Counted from the first letter of the stretch, positions 15,692 to 24,303 are shown. The stretch is 64,000 nucleotides of DNA from Streptosporangium nondiastaticum (GCF_003011965.1 NZ_PXWG01000007.1:62001-126000); one strand, 5' to 3'. Notes: generated from the sequence alone by a model not told the origin. A program made the numbers and translations.

Positions 15692-16963
15692 ATGAGAGGC
15701 AGAAGCAAGAGCAGGAGCAGGAGCCGGGCTCTGCGGAGGACGATCGCAGGGTGGGCAGCGGTCGCGGGAGCGCTGGTCGGGGCGACGCCCGCGGCAGCCG
15801 CGCTCCCTGCCCCCGTCCCGGCTCCGGCCCCGCACGCGTCGCCGCAGGCGTCGGAACGGCCCGGCACGGACACCCGCGCCCAGGTGCAGCAAGCACTGGA
15901 CGCCATGGTGAAGGCGGGAGCCCCCGGGGTGCTGGCCCGCGTCGACGAGCCCACCGGTTCCTGGACCCTGACCAGCGGCACAGCCGACCTCACCACGCGC
16001 CAAGGCATCCCGCACGACGCCCGGTTCCGCATAGCCAGCCTCACCAAGGGCATCGTGGCCACCACGGTCCTGCGCCTGGCCGAAGCCGGGCAACTGGAGC
16101 TCGACCGGCCCGTCGCCACCTGGCTCCCCGGCGCGATCCACGACGCCGACCGCGTCACCGTGCGTCAGCTCCTCAACCACACCAGCGGGCTCGCCGACCA
16201 CCTCGACCACCCCTCCTTCCGCGACCCGCAGTCCTACACCCGGCGCACCTGGCAGCCGCAGCACCTGGTGGAACTCGCGGACGGCCTTCCCCGGGCACAC
16301 CCGCCCGGAGAACGATTCACCTACTCCAACGCCGGTTACATCCTGCTCGGCCTGCTCGTCGAAAAGGTGACGGGAAACCGGCTCGGCGACGAGATCGAGC
16401 AGCGCGTGCTCCGGCCCGCCGGGATGACGCGCACCCGGCTGCCGCTCACCGACCCGCACCTGCACGGCCCGCACGCCACCGGGTACCTCCTGCCCGACGG
16501 AGCGGACGGAACGGATCCCGGCGCGCTCAAGCCCTTCACCGAGATCAACCCGTCGTTCGCCTGGGCCGCCTACGGGCTCGTGTCCGACGCGCGGGACGTC
16601 AACCGCTTCTACCGGGCCCTGTTCGGCGGGCGGCTGATCGGCCCGGCATCCCTGGAGCAGATGCGCACCCCGGTGGACACCCGGCAGGCACCGGTCTTCC
16701 CCCACTACGGACTGGGCCTGGAAACGGCCGGACTGACCTGCGGCGAGAAGTGGGGCGGGACCGGTTCGATCCCCGGCTACGTGACCTTCGCCTTCGCCGG
16801 CCCCGAGGGGAAGCGGCGCATGACCATCTCGGTCAACGTGCAGCGCAATGACCCGAGGGCGGGAGAGATGCTGATCCACGGGGTCGACGCGCTCAACCGG
16901 TACTTCTGCGGGAAGCCCTACCCGGCCCGGCCCTCCGCAGGCAGCAGCCCGCAGACGCCCTGA
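15692..16963 (+). CDS. Secreted serine hydrolase (class C beta-lactamase / DD-peptidase family)
   Basis: A 423-residue exported protein. The N-terminus is Arg/Ser-rich (GRSKSRSRSRALRR) before a hydrophobic signal core (AGWAAVAGALVGATPAAAA) and an Ala-Pro spacer. The catalytic domain has the S-x-x-K motif in RIASLTKGIV, the Y-x-N motif in FTYSNAGYILLG, HTSGLADH, and a GGTGSIPGY box in place of KTG. Such proteins are DD-carboxypeptidases, esterases or D-aminopeptidases acting outside the cell; true beta-lactamase activity is less likely. The simple-sequence Arg-Ser tract in the n-region is unusual. It stands alone, and the next gene starts 250 bp downstream. Confidence 0.88.
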   Translation: MRGRSKSRSRSRALRRTIAGWAAVAGALVGATPAAAALPAPVPAPAPHASPQASERPGTDTRAQVQQALDAMVKAGAPGVLARVDEPTGSWTLTSGTADLTTRQGIPHDARFRIASLTKGIVATTVLRLAEAGQLELDRPVATWLPGAIHDADRVTVRQLLNHTSGLADHLDHPSFRDPQSYTRRTWQPQHLVELADGLPRAHPPGERFTYSNAGYILLGLLVEKVTGNRLGDEIEQRVLRPAGMTRTRLPLTDPHLHGPHATGYLLPDGADGTDPGALKPFTEINPSFAWAAYGLVSDARDVNRFYRALFGGRLIGPASLEQMRTPVDTRQAPVFPHYGLGLETAGLTCGEKWGGTGSIPGYVTFAFAGPEGKRRMTISVNVQRNDPRAGEMLIHGVDALNRYFCGKPYPARPSAGSSPQTP

Positions 16964-17093
16964 CCAGCGCGGGCGAGGAGCCTCACCGGGGCACGGGCTG
17001 TCCGCGCGGACCGGAGGTCGCACCGGCGGACTGGCGGCCCACCGGCGTCGCGCCGGCATCGCATCGGCACCGCACGCGGTGGGCCGCTTGGCC

Positions 17094-17109
17094 GAACACG
17101 GCCGTGTTC
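17094..17109. promoter_or_regulatory. Perfect 16-bp palindrome upstream of the lipase gene
   Basis: GAACACGGCCGTGTTC is fully self-complementary and lies 105 nt before the lipase GTG. It looks like an operator for a dimeric repressor; no regulator gene is adjacent. Confidence 0.5.
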
Positions 17110-17214
17110 ACTCCGGCGCACGAGTCCGGTACATCGGTTCTTCGTCACGCATGTCCTACCGTGACGACTGTGCCGCGTCACCGCGTCCACCGGCCCGCGA
17201 AAGGGAGCATTTTC

Positions 17215-18036
17215 GTGTCCGTGCCCGTCGCGCTCGACCACAAGGCCCGTACGTACAGCCTCGCGCACGCCTACTGGCTTGCGCGGGCGGCCGACCTCTC
17301 CTACAAGGACAAGGCCACCATCGAGAAGCAGGCCCACGACTGGGGTTTCGACCGGGTGCGCCACCACGAGACGCGGTTCACGCCGCCCTTCCCGCTGGAA
17401 GACACCCAGGCCTTCACGATGGCCGGCAACGACATGATCATCACGGCCTTCCGGGGCACGGAACCCGCGCAGATCCGCGACTGGCTCTCCGACGCCACGA
17501 CCCCGCCCTGGCCCGGCCCGGCGAAGACGGGATACATCCACTACGGCTTCGGCAAGGCCCTGGAATCCGTCTTCCCCGAAGTGAGGGACACCCTCAAGGA
17601 ATACCGGACGAACGATCAGACCGTGTGGATCACGGGCCACAGCCTGGGCGGTGCGCTCGCCATGCTCGCCGGAGCCCGGCTGTACCTGGAGGAACCGAAG
17701 CTGCTGGCCGACGGCGTCTACACGTACGGCCAGCCCCGTACCTGTGACCGGCTGCTGGCGGCCGCGTGCAACAAGGGCTTCCGGCAGCGGCTCTTCCGGT
17801 TCGTCAACAACAACGACATCGTGCCGCAGCTGCCGCCCGAGCCCGCGTACACCCACGTCGAGACCCTGCGGTACATCGACTCCGCCGGCAAGGTCCACGA
17901 GACCATGTCGCTCCTCGGCGGCCTCGCCGACCGGGCGAAGGGCATGACGGCCGACGCGTTCGCGCCCGCGAGCGACGGCGTGCGCGACCACTCGATCCTG
18001 AAGTACATCGCGGCGCTGGAGAAGAACCTGGCCTGA
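17215..18036 (+). CDS. Class 3 (alpha/beta-hydrolase) lipase
   Basis: A 273-residue alpha/beta hydrolase of the class 3 lipase family. The oxyanion strand is MIITAFRGTEPAQIRDWLSD, the nucleophile elbow VWITGHSLGGALAMLAGARL (GHSLG), the acid strand FRFVNNNDIVPQLPPEP, and a C-terminal DHSILKYI likely supplies the histidine. No signal peptide is present from GTG 17215, so it may act in the cytoplasm or leave by another route. This start is supported by GGGAG 7 nt upstream; a longer reading to 17104 would overlap the palindrome. Substrate is probably acylglycerols or another ester. Confidence 0.85.
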   Translation: MSVPVALDHKARTYSLAHAYWLARAADLSYKDKATIEKQAHDWGFDRVRHHETRFTPPFPLEDTQAFTMAGNDMIITAFRGTEPAQIRDWLSDATTPPWPGPAKTGYIHYGFGKALESVFPEVRDTLKEYRTNDQTVWITGHSLGGALAMLAGARLYLEEPKLLADGVYTYGQPRTCDRLLAAACNKGFRQRLFRFVNNNDIVPQLPPEPAYTHVETLRYIDSAGKVHETMSLLGGLADRAKGMTADAFAPASDGVRDHSILKYIAALEKNLA

Positions 18037-18093
18037 CCGGCCGCCGCGCCCAGGTCGGCTTCGGTCTGTGGCGAGCGCGGCGCGGCCGTGCCG

Positions 18094-18819
18094 TCAGTGC
18101 CCGAACGGCGGCTCGAAGCACCCGGATTCCAGGTACGGGCCGTTCGTCTGCACTGCGTAGTTGGTCTTCTGCACAAAGGCCGTGACGCAGGCGTCGGGGT
18201 GGACCCTGAGGCCGATCCGGGTGCCCTCGGGGGTGACGTAGTGATCCGTCTCGAAATGCGGTCTCATTCCCTGTACGGAGAGCGTGCCTCCCAACTGCTC
18301 ACCCTTCGGCCCTGTCCGCTCCTCCTCGTACCCGAGAGCGAGCATTGCCGCGCGTACGCTTTCGGGGTCCCATTTCTTCTGTTCCCAGAGCCGCTTGAGC
18401 ACGGGCTCGATCCGGTCGGCCTCCCTCTTGGCGTCCTTCGCGCCGGCGGGGGACATGTCACGGGGGAAGCGGTGGGCGTTGTTCTCCCGGTAATGCGGGG
18501 CGCCGTCACCGGCGCCGGGTTCGACGTAAGGGGAAGCGCCGGCCGAAGGGGCGCCGGACGCCGGGGCGCTGCTGGAGGAGCCCGGGTCGGCTGTGGAACC
18601 CGGGCCGGTACGGGAGCCCGGAGCGGCACTGTTGCTCGGGCCGGAGCCGGACCCCGGGCCGCTGTGAGCGCCCGACGCCGTACTTGACGCCGCACTCGGC
18701 GCACCGGCCGCCGCCCCGCTGCCGCGCTGCTCGCCGCAGGCGGTCAGGGATATGGCCGTGCCGAAGATCAGGGCGCCCGCGGTGAGGCTTCTGCTTCGCC
18801 GGATCATTGAGGTCAGCAT
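18094..18819 (-). CDS. Lipoprotein with Ser/Ala/Gly/Pro linker
   Basis: A 241-residue predicted lipoprotein. A signal peptide (SLTAGALIFGTAISLTACGE) ends in the lipobox L-T-A-C with Cys at residue 28. About 75 residues of Ser/Ala/Gly/Pro low-complexity linker follow, then a globular part of about 140 residues with DRIEPVLKRLWEQKKWDPES, VRAAMLALGYEEERT and HPDACVTAFVQKTNY. Two late cysteines may pair. The globular domain is of a type common in Streptomyces lipoproteins with no assigned function. It would be anchored to the outer face of the membrane. Convergent with the lipase. Confidence 0.8.
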   Translation of the reverse strand: MLTSMIRRSRSLTAGALIFGTAISLTACGEQRGSGAAAGAPSAASSTASGAHSGPGSGSGPSNSAAPGSRTGPGSTADPGSSSSAPASGAPSAGASPYVEPGAGDGAPHYRENNAHRFPRDMSPAGAKDAKREADRIEPVLKRLWEQKKWDPESVRAAMLALGYEEERTGPKGEQLGGTLSVQGMRPHFETDHYVTPEGTRIGLRVHPDACVTAFVQKTNYAVQTNGPYLESGCFEPPFGH

Positions 18820-19007
18820 GAGAGCGACTCTGCCATGACGGGTCCGCCGCCTGCAGTCGGCGGGGTGGTGGCCGGCGGTAAGCGCCGCTTCGTGCTCTGC
18901 CGGCTCTCCTGACTCGTCCGCTGACTCTTCCGCCTCTCTCGGCTCTTCCGCCTCTCCCGGTGGGAAAATCCGTTGTCGCGTTCCACAGGGTCGGAGACGC
19001 TTACCCT

Positions 19008-19583
19008 GTGATCAACATCAGAACGCTGTCCCCCGACGACTGGCCGCTGTGGCGCGAACTCCGTCTCGCCGCACTCGCAGAGGCGCCGTACGCATTCAGC
19101 TCGCGCCTCGCCGACTGGCAGGGGGACGGCGACCGGGAGGAGCGCTGGCGCGCCCGGCTGGAACTTCCGGGTTCCCTCAACCTGATCGCCGAACTCGACG
19201 GCAGTCCCGCCGGCATGGTCAGCGGGACCCCCGGCCCGAACGCAGGCACCGTCGAGCTGATCTCCCTATGGGTCGCTGCGGACGCGCGGGGCCGCGGAGT
19301 GGGCGAGCACCTGGTGCGGGCAGTGGAGCAGTGGGCGACGGACATGGGCGCGGAACGCCTCCACCTCGCCGTCATGCCCGGCAACGAGTACGCCTTCGCG
19401 CTCTACCGCCGCCTCGGCCTGCACGACACCGGCCCGTACGGCGACCCTCTGCCCGACGGCCGCAGGGAACACGTCATGGTCAAACACCTGCCCGTGGACC
19501 GGGATGCCCACCGGGCCGACGTCCGGCGCGTCGCCGCCGAGCAGGCCGCCATATGGCACGAGCTTCTGGAGCGACTGAAATGA
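19008..19583 (+). CDS. GNAT-family N-acetyltransferase
   Basis: A 191-residue GNAT enzyme. The acetyl-CoA signature is VAADARGRGVGEHLVRAVEQ (R/Q-x-x-G-x-G/A), preceded by GTVELISLW and followed by LHLAVMPGNEYAFALYRRLG. It transfers an acetyl group to an unidentified amine. GTG 19008 is chosen because the fold begins at INIRTLSPDDW; a GTG at 18960 is possible. The stop overlaps the ATG of the Fic/Doc gene, so the pair is coupled. GNATs next to Doc-type genes can be part of toxin modules, but this protein has no clear resemblance to TacT-like tRNA-acetylating toxins. Confidence 0.88.
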   Translation: MINIRTLSPDDWPLWRELRLAALAEAPYAFSSRLADWQGDGDREERWRARLELPGSLNLIAELDGSPAGMVSGTPGPNAGTVELISLWVAADARGRGVGEHLVRAVEQWATDMGAERLHLAVMPGNEYAFALYRRLGLHDTGPYGDPLPDGRREHVMVKHLPVDRDAHRADVRRVAAEQAAIWHELLERLK

Positions 19584-19960
19584 CCCCCCGCTACCTCGAC
19601 GTCCAGGACGTGCTGATCGTCGCCGGCCCGGCCTGCGGCGACACCGAACTCGTCGTCCGCGACGCCGGTTCGCTCGACTCCGCGGCCCACCGCCCGTCGG
19701 CCGAGATGTACGGGCAGGAGATCCACCCGGGCCTCCTCGAAAAGGCGGCCGCCCTGCTCCAGGCCGTCGCGATCAATCACCCGCTCATCGACGGCAACAA
19801 GCGCACCGCCTGGCTCTCCTGCGTGACGTTCCTGGCGCTGAACGGCATACGGTTGCGTCCGGACATCGATGCGGCGGAGAGCCTGGTGATCGGTGTGACC
19901 ACCGGAGCGATCCGGGAGGTGTCCGACATCGCCGGCGCGCTGTGGGACCTGGCGGAGTGA
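19580..19960 (+). CDS. doc: Doc-type (Fic/Doc family) protein
   Basis: A 126-residue protein of the death-on-curing family. The catalytic loop INHPLIDGNKRTAWLS matches HxFx(D/A)GNK(R/T), with Leu replacing Phe. The preceding helices MYGQEIHPGLLEKAAALLQA are as in Doc. Doc of phage P1 phosphorylates EF-Tu and is neutralised by Phd. Here no Phd or ribbon-helix-helix antitoxin precedes it; instead its ATG overlaps the stop of the GNAT gene by 4 nt. It may be an orphan, an inactive family member, or kept in check from elsewhere. The gene downstream is convergent and unrelated. Confidence 0.8.
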   Translation: MTPRYLDVQDVLIVAGPACGDTELVVRDAGSLDSAAHRPSAEMYGQEIHPGLLEKAAALLQAVAINHPLIDGNKRTAWLSCVTFLALNGIRLRPDIDAAESLVIGVTTGAIREVSDIAGALWDLAE

Positions 19961-20056
19961 GCGACTGCCGACGACTTGCAGACGGCCCGGGCAGGGCGAT
20001 CGCCCGCTTCGGAGGGCGTCCCGGGCCTGGTTCGCAGGCTGAGCGAGCCTGATCTC

Positions 20057-20431
20057 TCAGCGCTCGCGAAAGCCGCCGAGGAAGCGCCGGAAGACGCCGC
20101 CTTCCGGGGTGAGCGGGGCGGACGGCGGGGGAGCGGTGGGCCGTTCGCGGGCGATCGGCTGGTCGTAGTCGGCCCGGGCGATCGCGTCGACGGTCTGGTC
20201 GAGGTCGAAGCTCCCGGAGTCCTCGATGGCGGGCACGAAGCCGACCAGGACTCCGTCCCGCATGACCTGCGCTTCGAGGCCGGCGGTGTCGTCGGTGTCC
20301 CAGACGGCCTCGCGGCCGTCGCGCAGCACCACGCGCACCCCGATCTGGTAGACGCCTTCGCGCGCCAGGTGAGCGTTCACGCCGCGCTGCCGCAATGCGT
20401 CCACGACATGCAGCGCCCGGTTCTCCTCCAT
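20057..20431 (-). CDS. Conserved-type hypothetical protein
   Basis: A 124-residue protein with a compact, mixed alpha/beta first half (MEENRALHVVDALRQRGVNA, then GVYQIGVRVVLRDGREAVWD) and a Pro-rich tail ending FRRFLGGFRER. The first helix and three strands suggest a small ligand- or nucleic-acid-binding fold, but no family can be named. An alternating strand pattern and normal high-GC codon use support a real gene. It is monocistronic, convergent with doc, and 72 bp from the glyoxalase-like gene upstream. Confidence 0.65.
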   Translation of the reverse strand: MEENRALHVVDALRQRGVNAHLAREGVYQIGVRVVLRDGREAVWDTDDTAGLEAQVMRDGVLVGFVPAIEDSGSFDLDQTVDAIARADYDQPIARERPTAPPPSAPLTPEGGVFRRFLGGFRER

Positions 20432-20503
20432 ACAGCCACGATAGCGCCGATACCATCCGCATTTATTGCATTGGCGCTATATGCATGCATAGACGCGGAA
20501 CCG

Positions 20504-20983
20504 TCAGCCCTGGTAGGCGTCCTCCAGCCCCTGGATGTCGATCTTGCGCATGCCCATCATGGCCCGCATGACCCGCTCGGCCGCGGCCCGATCCGGATCG
20601 TTCAGCAGCTCGACGAGCCGGCGCGGGGTCACCTGCCAGGACAGGCCGAACCTGTCCTTGAGCCAGCCGCAGGGACCCTCTTCGCCGCCCTCGCCCAGGC
20701 GGGCCCAGAAGCGGTCGACCTCCTCCTGGTCCGCGCAGTCGACGCTGAAGGAGACGGCCTCGGTGAAGCTGAACTGCGGTCCGCCGTTGAGGGCGACGAA
20801 GCGCTGGCCCGCCAGTTCGAACTCGACGGTCATGACGGACCCCGGCGCGCCCGGGCCCGCCTCGCCGTAGCGCTGCACTGCGACGACGCGCGAGTCGTCG
20901 AAGACCGAGACGTAGTGGGCGGCGGCCTCCTCGGCCCGGCCGTCGAACCAGAGGAAGGGCTTGATCTTCTGATTGATGCGCAC
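20504..20983 (-). CDS. VOC-fold PhnB-like protein (glyoxalase superfamily)
   Basis: A 159-residue protein of the PhnB/'3-demethylubiquinone methyltransferase-like' VOC group. KIKPFLWFDGRAEEAAAHYV, then VMTVEFELAGQRFVALNGGP and the stretch CGWLKDRFGLSWQVTPRRLV are the usual family landmarks. The C-terminal AERVMRAMMGMRKIDIQGLE is also typical. These proteins bind small molecules or a metal in a cleft; many are resistance or metabolic proteins of unknown substrate. The start was placed at GTG 20983 because the fold begins at RINQKIKPFL; 21025 is the longer alternative. Confidence 0.85.
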   Translation of the reverse strand: MRINQKIKPFLWFDGRAEEAAAHYVSVFDDSRVVAVQRYGEAGPGAPGSVMTVEFELAGQRFVALNGGPQFSFTEAVSFSVDCADQEEVDRFWARLGEGGEEGPCGWLKDRFGLSWQVTPRRLVELLNDPDRAAAERVMRAMMGMRKIDIQGLEDAYQG

Positions 20984-21066
20984 GCTGACGAGTAGACCCG
21001 ACTCGGGACCGGAAAGCCCGTCCATCGGGCGCGCATGTCACGGCCCTGGCCGAGCGCCGGGGCACA

Positions 21067-21295
21067 GTGACCGTCCTTTGGGCCGTGGCGTACGCCGCTT
21101 TCGGCCTGTGGCCTGTGCGCTGTGCGGGATTCCGCTGTTCGGCGGCGTTCTGACGTCCCCAGCGCTGGATTGGGCGGTCGTGGCAGTGGGGGCGCTCGCG
21201 GCGCTGGCCTGCGCCGCGGTGGTGCGCTACGGGCCTCGCCCGGGGCTGCGGGCGCTGCTGTGGACGCGGACGAGTCCAACTCGCCGCCTGCGCCG
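21067..21295 (+). pseudogene. Remnant of a small membrane protein, frameshifted
   Basis: Two frames each give one membrane-like piece: from GTG 21067, VTVLWAVAYAAFGLWPV, and then one frame over ACALCGIPLFGG and LDWAVVAVGALAALACAAVV. Joined, they would form the first two helices of a small polytopic protein. After RYGPRPGLRALLWT the sequence no longer looks coding, so the rest is lost. The rest of 21300-21560 holds no recognisable gene. Confidence 0.4.
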
Positions 21296-21564
21296 GGACC
21301 GCGGCCTTCCTCCCGTACGTCGCGATGAAATCGCGCGGTCGGGGCGGCGCGCTGTGAGGTCGGCCGACCGTATGAGCCGGGAGAGGGCTTCGGCGTCGCC
21401 CCACACCGGACAGGCCATGCGTCGTTCTCCGGAAGCTCCGGCAGGGCTCCGTGTCATACCGATGATGACGCACGACCCCACTGACAACGGACCGACCGCG
21501 CCCGGACATGCGTGGGCCCGGCCCAGGACCGCATGACCCTGGGCCGGGCCGGAATCGCCTGTGG

Positions 21565-22050
21565 TCAGTTGAGCGCGTCGGCGAACATGCCGGGCTCGTA
21601 CGAGCCGCCCCGCTGGTGCAGGATCACGGCGAGCCGGTTGGCCGCGTTGATCAGGGCGACCAGGGAGACCAGCGCGGCGATCTGGTCGTCGTCGTAGTGC
21701 TTGCGCACCCGGGCCCAGGTCTCGTCGGACACGCCGTCGTGGGCGTCGGCGAGCCGGGTGCCCTCTTCGGCGAGTGCCAGCGCGGCCTGCTCGGCCTCGG
21801 TGAACACGGTGGACTCGCGCCAGGCGGCGACCAGGTTGAGCCGGACCGCGGCCTCACCGGCGGCCGCGGCCTCCTTGGTGTGCATGTCGATGCACCAACC
21901 GCAGCCGTTGATCTGGCTGGCGCGCAGCGACACCAGCTCCTGCGTGGACTTCGGCAGCGCCGACTGCTGGATCACCATGCCGGCGTTGGCGAACCGCTTG
22001 GCGAACTTGTTGCCGAGCTCGTTCTCGAACAGGTTGAAACGGGCGTCCAT
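21565..22050 (-). CDS. Carboxymuconolactone decarboxylase / AhpD-like protein
   Basis: A 161-residue all-helical protein of the CMD/AhpD family. The redox motif C-x2-C is in QINGCGWCIDMHTKEAAAAG, with the conserved His three residues on, as in AhpD peroxidases and the CMD proteins encoded beside ECF41 sigma factors. It likely reduces peroxides or handles reactive electrophiles using its cysteine pair. The ATG at 22050 opens MDARFNLFENELGNKFAKRF. It is divergent from an ECF41 gene 172 bp away, the standard ECF41 neighbourhood, so its expression probably depends on that sigma factor. Confidence 0.88.
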   Translation of the reverse strand: MDARFNLFENELGNKFAKRFANAGMVIQQSALPKSTQELVSLRASQINGCGWCIDMHTKEAAAAGEAAVRLNLVAAWRESTVFTEAEQAALALAEEGTRLADAHDGVSDETWARVRKHYDDDQIAALVSLVALINAANRLAVILHQRGGSYEPGMFADALN

Positions 22051-22151
22051 GACTTCGTCCTCACTCGTGGTGTCGCACTGGCGAACAAGAGATGCCGGCC
22101 GCCCGCTCCTTGTGACGGGACGGAAGTGTGACCTGAGCCACCGCTCGCGGG

Positions 22152-22178
22152 TGTCACAAAGCCGCGGTGACCGGCGTC
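22152..22178 (+). promoter_or_regulatory. ECF41-type promoter of the sigma factor gene
   Basis: TGTCACA (22152-22158), a 16-nt spacer, then CGTC (22175-22178). This matches the ECF41 consensus (-35 TGTCACA, -10 CGTC) as known from the family, and lies 45 nt before the sigma-factor start, implying positive autoregulation. Confidence 0.75.
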
Positions 22179-22222
22179 TTGTGCGCGTGACACCTTTGAA
22201 GGCGAACAGGCAGGAGCAGTCG

Positions 22223-23167
22223 GTGAACAGCGAGTACAGCGAGCGCACAGGGGACACGGACGGGGAGGCCGCTGACGGCGCACGCACCAGGGACCCCGCC
22301 ACCGAGACGTTCGTCGCCCACCGCAACCTGCTGTTCACCGTCGCCTACGAGATGCTCGGCTCCGCCGCCGACGCGGAGGACGTCCTGCAGGAGACCTGGC
22401 TGCGCTGGGCGGGGGTCGACCTCGGCACGGTGCGGGACCAGCGCGCCTACCTGGTCCGGATCACCACGCGCCAGGCGCTGAGCCGGCTGCGCACGCTCGG
22501 CCGCCGCAAGGAGTCCTACGTCGGCACCTGGCTGCCCGAGCCGCTGCTGACCGCCCCGGACGTGGCCGAGGACGTCGAGCTGGCCGACAGCGTCTCGATG
22601 GCGATGATGCTGGTGCTGGAGACGCTCGCGCCGACCGAGCGGGCGGTGTTCGTGCTGCGCGAGGTGTTCGACTTCGGGTACGAGGAGATCGCCGAAGCCG
22701 TCGGCAAGAGCCCGGCCGCGGTCCGCCAGATCGCGCACCGGGCACGGGCCCACGTCGCGGCGCGCCGCCCGCGCGGGACCATTTCCCCCACCGAGACGCG
22801 GGACGCGCTCGACGCCTTCCAGCGGGCGATCGAAACGGGAGACCTCCAGAGCCTGCTCGGCGTCCTCGCGCCGGACGTCGTCCTCATGGGCGACGGCGGC
22901 GGAGTCAAGCAGGCCGTCCTGCGCCCCATCCTGGGGGCCGACAAGGTGGGCCGCCTGCTGATCGGCGGGCTGGGCAAGGTCGCTGCAGCGGCGTCGCTGG
23001 GGCCGACGCAGGTCAACGGCCACCCCGCGCTGATGCTCCGGCTGCACGGCGAGATCGACACCGTCCTCGCGGTGCGCATCGACGAGGGCCTCATCACCGG
23101 GCTCTACGCCGTGCGCAATCCCGAGAAGCTCTCGCACATGCAGCAGGAGACCACCCTGCACCGCTGA
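22223..23167 (+). CDS. sigJ: ECF41-family RNA polymerase sigma factor (SigJ-like)
   Basis: A 314-residue ECF sigma factor. Region 2 runs from FVAHRNLLFTVAYEMLGSAA through DAEDVLQETWLRW; region 4 includes TERAVFVLREVFDFGYEEIA and the recognition helix VGKSPAAVRQIAHRARAHV. The ECF41 signatures are all there: WLPEPLL in the linker, DGGGV in the extension and NPEKL (usual NPDKL) near the end. The C-terminal extension is a SnoaL-like domain that in this group acts as a built-in regulator instead of a separate anti-sigma factor. GTG 22223 has AGGAG 6 nt upstream. It probably drives itself and the CMD gene. Confidence 0.92.
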   Translation: MNSEYSERTGDTDGEAADGARTRDPATETFVAHRNLLFTVAYEMLGSAADAEDVLQETWLRWAGVDLGTVRDQRAYLVRITTRQALSRLRTLGRRKESYVGTWLPEPLLTAPDVAEDVELADSVSMAMMLVLETLAPTERAVFVLREVFDFGYEEIAEAVGKSPAAVRQIAHRARAHVAARRPRGTISPTETRDALDAFQRAIETGDLQSLLGVLAPDVVLMGDGGGVKQAVLRPILGADKVGRLLIGGLGKVAAAASLGPTQVNGHPALMLRLHGEIDTVLAVRIDEGLITGLYAVRNPEKLSHMQQETTLHR

Positions 23168-23247
23168 GCCGGGTCCCCCTCCCGGACCTCGCCGGACCTC
23201 GCCGGTCACGGGCCGTCAGTCAGCCGCCGGGACGGGGGCGGTGCCGG

Positions 23248-24303
23248 TCAGTGGCCGGTGGGGCGGGCCGGTACGTAGGCGAAGCCGTGGGGGCCGCTCC
23301 CGCTCCCGTTGTCGCTATCGCCGTCGCCCTCGCTGCCGATGGCGATCTCGCCGGTGGCCTTGCCGTCGGCCAGGCTGATGGTGGTGACCGTGGAGCCGCC
23401 GCCGTTGGACACGTAGGCGACTGCGGCGTCGGGGGAGGAGCCGATGGTCAGAGGCATGGGTCCGGCATCGACGCTGCCGAGGGGCTCGAAGGTCCCGGCA
23501 GCGAAGATGTGCACGCGCCCCGGCAGGAACCGCGGCGCGCCCGCGTCTCCCTGGGCGGGAACGAAGCGGACCTCGCCCACCAGGAGTGTTCCGTCGGAAG
23601 TGATGTGGACCGGGACCGCAGGGCCGGGGAGCGGAATGGTGTGCTGGAGCGTGTCCGTGGCGGTGTCGAACACGCTCAGGCACGGCGGTGCGGCAGGAGC
23701 GCCGCGGAGGGCGAGCATCGGCGTCGCGGCGACCACGTACCGGCCGTCGGGGGTGACCGCGACGCCTTCACTGCCGCCGACCGGGATGGTGCCCGTGAGC
23801 CGGCGGGCCTTCAGGTCGACGACCGAGATGAAGGGCGCTTCCTTGTTCGTCGCGTAACCCTTGGTGCCGTCGGGGGTGACGGCGAACCAGTGCGGGCCGG
23901 GGGCGCGGGTGCCGATGCGTTCGACGACGGCGCGCCGGTCCACGTCCACGACCAGGACGCCGCCCTCGCCGACGGGTCCGGCCTCGACGCTGACGTAGAG
24001 CAGCCCGCGTGCGCTGTCCAGCGCCAGCCCGTGAGGGGCGTGCTCCGGGGACACGTCGACGGTGTCGATGACGTGGTGCGTGCGGGCGTCGACTATCACG
24101 AGTTCGTGCGCGCGCGGTCCGTGATGCCCGTAGAAGCCGCTGCGGTAGGTGCTCACGCAGTAGAGCACCTGACGGTCGGCGTCGTACAGCACCTCGTGCG
24201 GCTTCGGCGGGAGCTCCACGGCGGCGATTTCCCGGTGGCCGGCCGCGTCGAGGAAGTGGAGCCTGTGGGTGTTCTGGCCGATGACAGCCAATACGTCGTT
24301 CAT
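23248..24303 (-). CDS. YncE-like beta-propeller protein (lactonase/NHL type)
   Basis: A 351-residue seven-bladed propeller of the YncE/cytochrome-D1-like family. Each blade repeats a pattern such as HGLALDSARGLLYVSVEAG, WFAVTPDGTKGYATNKEAPF and GVAVTPDGRYVVAATPMLAL. The start at MNDVLAVIG (24303) gives no signal peptide, so it is probably cytoplasmic. The C-terminus has a Gly/Asp/Ser repeat (GDGDSDNGSGSG) built on GGCGAC/AGC units. Propellers of this type include lactonases and ligand-binding proteins; no catalytic residues can be assigned. It is divergent from a LysR regulator (146 bp), which is likely its controller. Confidence 0.8.
   Translation of the reverse strand: MNDVLAVIGQNTHRLHFLDAAGHREIAAVELPPKPHEVLYDADRQVLYCVSTYRSGFYGHHGPRAHELVIVDARTHHVIDTVDVSPEHAPHGLALDSARGLLYVSVEAGPVGEGGVLVVDVDRRAVVERIGTRAPGPHWFAVTPDGTKGYATNKEAPFISVVDLKARRLTGTIPVGGSEGVAVTPDGRYVVAATPMLALRGAPAAPPCLSVFDTATDTLQHTIPLPGPAVPVHITSDGTLLVGEVRFVPAQGDAGAPRFLPGRVHIFAAGTFEPLGSVDAGPMPLTIGSSPDAAVAYVSNGGGSTVTTISLADGKATGEIAIGSEGDGDSDNGSGSGPHGFAYVPARPTGH

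Noticed and set aside
15692..16963. True class C beta-lactamase
   Set aside because: SxxK and YxN are present, but the KTG box is replaced by GTG and the overall pattern is that of DD-peptidase/esterase relatives, so resistance is not claimed.
19008..19960. Complete Phd-Doc toxin-antitoxin module
   Set aside because: The gene upstream of doc is a GNAT enzyme and no Phd/RHH antitoxin is recognisable; only an orphan Doc can be supported.
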